A DNA stretch of 64,000 bases from an uncultured Clostridia bacterium (GTDB lineage Bacteria; Bacillota; Clostridia; Oscillospirales; Ruminococcaceae): NCBI GenBank assembly GCA_944388075.1, contig CALXHI010000012.1, forward strand, positions 1 through 64,000, in the 5' to 3' direction. A program made the translations under genes and the position numbers. Every line of letters starts with the position of its first letter. Position 1 is the stretch's first letter. The notes beneath the pieces were generated by a model that searched no databases, was not told the origin of the DNA, and saw nothing but the letters and a program-made list of their open reading frames with translations. Of this stretch, positions 59,528 to 64,000 are shown piece by piece.

Positions 59528-62500
59528 TCAATCTGTTTCATTGATGGTCGATACGCCGATGGTCATTTCATCGAGCACATCGAGCAAAACGCGCACCGTA
59601 TCGAGTGAAGTAAAGGTCGTAACATTGTTCTCGATGGCACAGCGGCGAATCGCTACGCCGTCCTCATAATGTACGCCCGACAAAATCGCACGGGTATTGA
59701 TGACATAGCTGACATAGCCTGTGCGAATCGATTCGAGGATCTCCGTACTGCCCTCACTGAGCTTGCGCCGTACCGTTGCCGGCACACCATGTGCATTGAG
59801 GAAATCTGCCGTACCAACGGTGGCTTCAATGCGAAAACCCATCTCATAGAACCGCTTGACCAACGGGAAGGCCTCTTCCTTGTCCTCATCCGCCAATGTG
59901 ACAATGACCGTGCCGTAGTTGTGCAGGCGGATGCCCGAGGCAATCAATGCCTTATACATCGCACGATGCAATGCCTTGTCATAACCGATTGCTTCACCGG
60001 TCGATTTCATTTCCGGCGATAGATAGGTATCCATGCCCTTGAGCTTCGAGAACGAAAATGCCGGTGCTTTGACATAGAAGCGTTTCTTTTCTGCCGGATA
60101 GAGGGAACGAATGCCCTGCTCCGCAAGCGATGTACCGAACATAACCTTCGTTGCAATATCCGCCAAAGCATAGCCGGTGGCCTTCGAGAGGAACGGCACG
60201 GTACGAGAGGATCTCGGGTTGACCTCGATGATAAAAACCTGATCCTGCTCATCGACGATAAACTGAATGTTGTAGAGTCCCACAATGCCGATGCCTAATC
60301 CCAACCGTTTGGTGCATTCGAGAATCGTGCGCTTGACACGGTTGGAGACGCTGAACGAGGGATACACGCTGATCGAGTCGCCGGAGTGGATACCGGTACG
60401 TTCGACCAATTCCATAATACCGGCAACAAATACATCCCTGCCGTCACAGATGGCATCGACCTCCAGCTCCTTACCACAGATATAATGGTCGATCAGTACC
60501 GGGCTTTCGAGACTGAGCTGCACCGAGTGCATCAGATAATGGCGCAGATGCTCTTCTTTCGCTACAATCTGCATCGCTCTGCCGCCAAGCACATAGCTCG
60601 GACGCACCAGAACCGGATAACCGACTTCCTTTGCCGCACGAATGCCATCCTCGATTTTGGTAATCGCCCTGCCCTTCGGCTGCGGAATGCCAAGCGAAAT
60701 CAGCAGCCGCTCAAACAGGTCACGGTTTTCCGCTCTCGCAATTGCATCGCAGTCCGTACCGACAATCGGAATACCCTCTGCAGCAAGCGGTGCGGCAAGG
60801 TTAATCGCCGTCTGACCGCCCAAGGTCACAATCACGCCTTCCGGCTGCTCCATACGGATGATATTCATCACATCTTCCGGATAGAGCGGCTCGAAATAAA
60901 GCTTGTCGGCGGTGGTATAGTCCGTGGATACGGTTTCGGGGTTATTGTTGATGACGATGGCCTCAAAGCCTGCCGTGCGAATGGTTTTTACGGCATGTAC
61001 GGTCGAATAATCGAACTCCACGCCCTGACCGATACGAATCGGACCGGAACCAAGCACAATAATCTTACGGCGGTCGGAAATGATCGATTCATTCTCCTCC
61101 TCATAGGTCGAGTAGAAATAGGGCACATAGCTTGCAAACTCCGATGCGCAGGTGTCGATCATCTTGTAAACCGGGAAGATATTTGCCTGCTCTCGCAATG
61201 CAAATACGTCCTTTTCGGTGCGTCCGGTCAGCTCTGCAATCGTGATATCCGCAAAGCCCTTTCGCTTTGCCGAACGCAATAGTTCCGGTGTCAGATCTTC
61301 GGTTTGCAGCCGTCTCTCCATCGCCATGATATGCTGCAATTTCGTCAGGAAGAACGGGTCAATGCCGGTCAGACGGTAAAGCGGTTCGACCGCAATGCCA
61401 CGGCGGAATAATGCCGCAATTGCAAAGATGCGCTCATCCGTACCATCCTGTACCAGCTCCATCAGTTCTTCGGTAGTCTTTTCCTCGACGCTCGGCACGG
61501 AGAGGTGGTGAATGCCGATTTCCAATGCACGTACCGATTTGAGCAGGCTTTCCTCAAATGTTCTGCCGATGCTCATGACCTCTCCGGTTGCCTTCATCTG
61601 CGTACCCAGTATACGGGTTGCATCGGAGAATTTGTCGAACGGAAATCGAGGCATTTTCGATACCACATAGTCCAGTGCCGGTTCAAATGCTGCCGAGGTA
61701 TTCGCAAGCGGAATTTCTTCCAAGCGCATGCCAACACAAATTTTCGCCGAAACTCTCGCAATCGGATAGCCGCTCGCCTTCGATGCCAATGCCGAGGAAC
61801 GAGAAACTCTCGGGTTGACCTCAATGACATAATATCGGAACGAATTCGGGTCGAGTGCGAACTGCACATTGCAGCCACCCTCGATTTTCAATGCACGGAT
61901 CAACCGCAGCGCACTGTCACGAAGCATATGATACTCCCGGTTGGTCAATGTCTGCGAGGGGCATACCACAATCGAGTCGCCGGTATGGATACCGACCGGA
62001 TCGAGATTTTCCATGTTGCAAACCGTAATCGCCGTGTCATTGGCATCCCGAATGACCTCGTACTCAATTTCCTTATAGCCCTTGACGCTCTTTTCTACCA
62101 GCACCTGATGCACCGGCGAAAGGGCAAGTGCCTGCTTGAGGATTTCAAGCATCTGCGCCTCATTCTCCGCAAAGCCACCGCCGGTACCGCCCAGAGTGAA
62201 CGCCGGACGCAGCACAAGCGGATAGCCGATCTTCTCAGCCGCCGCCAAACCGCTCTCTATGCTGTCTGCAGTCTCAGATGGCAAAGTCGGTTCGCCGATA
62301 GCATCGCACAGCTCCTTGAACCGCTCACGGTCCTCCGCACAGGCAATCGAATCCGAACCGGTACCGAGCAATTCCGTGCCGCATTCCTGCAAAACACCCT
62401 GTGCTTCCAGCTCCATGGCGAGGTTCAAGCCCGTCTGTCCGCCGATGCCCGGCAAAATCGCATCGGGACGTTCCTTGCGGACAATCTTTGCGACATACTC

Positions 62501-62713
62501 TGCTGTCAGCGGTTCCATATAGACCTTATCGGCGATTTGCGGATCGGTCATAATGGTAGCCGGATTGGAGTTGCAGAGTACAACCTCATAGCCTTCCTCT
62601 TTCAGCGCAAGGCAGGCCTGCGTACCGGCATAGTCAAACTCTGCCGCTTGACCAATCACAATCGGGCCGGAGCCGATGACCAAAATTTTATGTAAATCCG
62701 TGCGTTTAGGCAT
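59528..62713 (-). CDS. carB: Carbamoyl-phosphate synthase, large subunit
   Basis: 1061 residues, standard for CarB. It makes carbamoyl phosphate from bicarbonate, ammonia and two ATP for pyrimidine and arginine synthesis. Two homologous ATP-grasp halves are clear: the first begins LVIGSGPIVIGQAAEFDYAGTQACLAL, with GGTGGGFAENE; the second begins IVLGSGPIRIGQGVEFDYSTVHAV near residue 555, with RPSYVLGGRAMQIV near 710. The C-terminal allosteric MGS-like domain (about 930-1061) contains TVGTADFLNAHGVPATVRRKLSEG. The ATG at 62713 lies inside the end of carA (8-base overlap). Confidence 0.97.
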   Translation of the reverse strand: MPKRTDLHKILVIGSGPIVIGQAAEFDYAGTQACLALKEEGYEVVLCNSNPATIMTDPQIADKVYMEPLTAEYVAKIVRKERPDAILPGIGGQTGLNLAMELEAQGVLQECGTELLGTGSDSIACAEDRERFKELCDAIGEPTLPSETADSIESGLAAAEKIGYPLVLRPAFTLGGTGGGFAENEAQMLEILKQALALSPVHQVLVEKSVKGYKEIEYEVIRDANDTAITVCNMENLDPVGIHTGDSIVVCPSQTLTNREYHMLRDSALRLIRALKIEGGCNVQFALDPNSFRYYVIEVNPRVSRSSALASKASGYPIARVSAKICVGMRLEEIPLANTSAAFEPALDYVVSKMPRFPFDKFSDATRILGTQMKATGEVMSIGRTFEESLLKSVRALEIGIHHLSVPSVEEKTTEELMELVQDGTDERIFAIAALFRRGIAVEPLYRLTGIDPFFLTKLQHIMAMERRLQTEDLTPELLRSAKRKGFADITIAELTGRTEKDVFALREQANIFPVYKMIDTCASEFASYVPYFYSTYEEENESIISDRRKIIVLGSGPIRIGQGVEFDYSTVHAVKTIRTAGFEAIVINNNPETVSTDYTTADKLYFEPLYPEDVMNIIRMEQPEGVIVTLGGQTAINLAAPLAAEGIPIVGTDCDAIARAENRDLFERLLISLGIPQPKGRAITKIEDGIRAAKEVGYPVLVRPSYVLGGRAMQIVAKEEHLRHYLMHSVQLSLESPVLIDHYICGKELEVDAICDGRDVFVAGIMELVERTGIHSGDSISVYPSFSVSNRVKRTILECTKRLGLGIGIVGLYNIQFIVDEQDQVFIIEVNPRSSRTVPFLSKATGYALADIATKVMFGTSLAEQGIRSLYPAEKKRFYVKAPAFSFSKLKGMDTYLSPEMKSTGEAIGYDKALHRAMYKALIASGIRLHNYGTVIVTLADEDKEEAFPLVKRFYEMGFRIEATVGTADFLNAHGVPATVRRKLSEGSTEILESIRTGYVSYVINTRAILSGVHYEDGVAIRRCAIENNVTTFTSLDTVRVLLDVLDEMTIGVSTINETD

Positions 62714-63809
62714 GTTCAGCACCCTCCATCCATTCCAAGAATTGATCGAACAATGCACCGCTGTCCTGCGGGCCGGGGGCGCTTTCCGGATGATATTGTA
62801 CGCTGAACGCCCGCTCTGGAACGCATTCTACACCCTCTACCGTCTGGTCGAGCAGGTTCAAATGCGTCATGGTCAATGCGGTATCCTTGAGACTCTCCGC
62901 ATCGACGGCATAGGAGTGATTCTGCGAGGTGATTTCAATCTTATCGGTTTTGAGGTTCTTGACCGGGTGGTTGCCGCCACGGTGACCGAATTTCAGCTTG
63001 TAGGTCTTTGCGCCGTATGCCAAGCAGAGGACTTGATGTCCCAGACAGATGCCGAACATCGGAATCTCGCCACGGAGCGTCTTGACCAGCTTGATGACCT
63101 CCGGCACATTGGTCGGATCGCCGGGGCCGTTCGAGAGCAGAATACCGTCCGGATGGAGCTTGCGCACGGTTTCCACATCGGTATTCCACGGCACAACCGT
63201 CACCGAGCAGTGCCGCTCGTTCAGGCAGCGCACGATGTTCTGCTTCATGCCGCAGTCCACCGCCACCACATGAAACTTCGGATGCTCAACGGGATATGCG
63301 ATCATCGCCTTGCGGCTGACTCTGGCTACGGCATCGGTCGCCGGACAGTAGCTTTGCAGCAATGCCATGCACACCTCCTGCGGCATATCCGCATCGGTGA
63401 TGATACCATAACGGGTGCCGTAATCCCGAATCGATCGAATCAGCTTTCGGGTATCAATGCCGCTCAAACCGGTAATGTGATAGCGTTCCATGACCGCACC
63501 GAGCGTTTCCGTCGCACGAAAATTCGACGGAATATTGTTATATTCCCGTACAATCAAGCCGCTGATGGTCGGGGTCTGTGTTTCGTAGTCATCGGGGTTG
63601 ATGCCATAGTTGCCAATCAGCGGATACGCCATCACAACCGCCTGATCGGTGTAGGACGGGTCGGAGATCAGCTCCTGATAGCCAACCGGAGAGGTGTTGA
63701 ACACCACTTCGGTCACTCGCACGTCCTTCGCACCGAATCCATATCCGAAATATGCCGTGCCATCCTCCAGCACGAGCTTTTTCCTGCATCTTTGTTGAGC
63801 CTGCGTCAT
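62706..63809 (-). CDS. carA: Carbamoyl-phosphate synthase, small subunit
   Basis: 367 residues. It is the glutaminase that passes ammonia to CarB. The N-terminal domain reads LVLEDGTAYFGYGFG and VVFNTSPVGYQELISDPSYTDQ, then GLSGIDTRKLIRSIRDYGT. The class I amidotransferase half has VVAVDCGMKQNIVRCL, LLSNGPGDPTNV and the nucleophile Cys in FGICLGHQVLCLAYG near residue 250, with FSVQYHPESAPGPQDS holding the His-Glu pair. The start at 63809 has AGGAGGAGCG upstream, nine bases after the purF stop. Confidence 0.97.
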   Translation of the reverse strand: MTQAQQRCRKKLVLEDGTAYFGYGFGAKDVRVTEVVFNTSPVGYQELISDPSYTDQAVVMAYPLIGNYGINPDDYETQTPTISGLIVREYNNIPSNFRATETLGAVMERYHITGLSGIDTRKLIRSIRDYGTRYGIITDADMPQEVCMALLQSYCPATDAVARVSRKAMIAYPVEHPKFHVVAVDCGMKQNIVRCLNERHCSVTVVPWNTDVETVRKLHPDGILLSNGPGDPTNVPEVIKLVKTLRGEIPMFGICLGHQVLCLAYGAKTYKLKFGHRGGNHPVKNLKTDKIEITSQNHSYAVDAESLKDTALTMTHLNLLDQTVEGVECVPERAFSVQYHPESAPGPQDSGALFDQFLEWMEGAEHA

Positions 63810-63818
63810 ACGCTCCTC

Positions 63819-64000
63819 CTATTCCGTTCGTTCAGACAGTTTCCGTTGAAAGCGGTTCTTGTCCATATCGTTCGGCCGTTCGGTCGGATAATCGCCGGTA
63901 AAGCATGCCGCACAGTAATCCGAACCCTCCACCAGTTCTTTCAGCGATGCAATCGGCAGATAGGCCAGTGTATTTACGCCGATCATCTCTGCAATGTCCT
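63819..64000 (-). CDS. purF: Amidophosphoribosyltransferase, C-terminal end
   Basis: The last 60 codons of a gene that continues beyond the window. The minus-strand translation contains DIAEMIGVNTLAYLPI, then KELVEGSDYCAACFTGDYPTE, which is the C-terminal hallmark of PurF (the Cys pair near the end and the FTGDYP motif). The protein ends QRKLSERTE. PurF makes phosphoribosylamine from PRPP and glutamine, the first step of purine synthesis. Its stop codon is nine bases before carA, so purine and carbamoyl phosphate genes seem co-transcribed. Confidence 0.88.
   Translation of the reverse strand, partial: DIAEMIGVNTLAYLPIASLKELVEGSDYCAACFTGDYPTERPNDMDKNRFQRKLSERTE

Noticed and set aside
1-64000. 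CRISPR arrays, tRNA and rRNA genes, known riboswitch classes
   Set aside because: No regularly spaced repeats, cloverleaf-like sequences with CCA ends, rRNA core motifs or riboswitch signatures were recognised by eye. A covariance model scan would be decisive.

Overview
The window looks like a chromosome segment of an anaerobic, spore-forming, fibre-degrading member of the Oscillospiraceae (Ruminococcus-like). The support is a secreted rhamnogalacturonan lyase with a type I dockerin, sporulation genes (spoIVA and a DUF3794/LysM protein), an AdhE plus [FeFe]-hydrogenase cluster resembling one I recall from Ruminococcus albus, a FabK-type fatty acid operon and an LL-diaminopimelate aminotransferase. 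No rRNA, tRNA or CRISPR array was recognised. The genus is an inference from gene content.

Positions 1-3100 are an AT-rich, decayed accessory strip: the 5' part of an excisionase-like gene, a divergent promoter region with three copies of a TTTTGCAAC operator, a truncated XRE-type regulator, an intact GNAT acetyltransferase, a frameshifted DUF3788 remnant, a truncated IS110 transposase with its structured left end, and a frameshifted GyrI-like gene. From about 3150 on, the DNA is GC-richer and densely packed with core genes, mostly on the minus strand.

Core layout: pnp and rpsO; aroF (DAHP synthase) and a small DMT permease (plus strand); ymfF-ymfH-lgt-folD; a 1238-residue LacI-sensor/GGDEF/EAL/beta-helix protein translationally coupled to plsY; ftsH; gdpP-rplI-dnaB; rnj; an operon of adhE, an APH-fold kinase, a [2Fe-2S] ferredoxin, the sensory hydrogenase hydS, a SpoIIE-type phosphatase and hydA2; a LysR regulator divergent from a PHP phosphatase; the dockerin-bearing PL11 lyase; a DUF3794/LysM protein and spoIVA; tetR-fabH-acpP-fabK-fabD-fabG-fabF-fabZ-accD-accA; a nitrogen assimilation operon (split archaeal-type glutamate synthase in five genes, glnA, and an ANTAR antiterminator gene); and purF-carA-carB-dapF-dapL.

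The most interesting regulatory point is the leader of the glutamate synthase operon. A perfect promoter is followed by a hairpin with hexaloop AAAGGC (A1 and G4, the ANTAR target signature). This hairpin excludes a 17-bp intrinsic terminator, and the operon itself ends in an ANTAR response regulator gene, which suggests a closed antitermination circuit. The most unusual protein is the soluble EAL phosphodiesterase with a sugar-binding-like sensor at one end and a beta-helix at the other. The adhE/hydS/phosphatase/kinase/hydA2 operon looks like a hydrogen-sensing module joined to fermentation enzymes.
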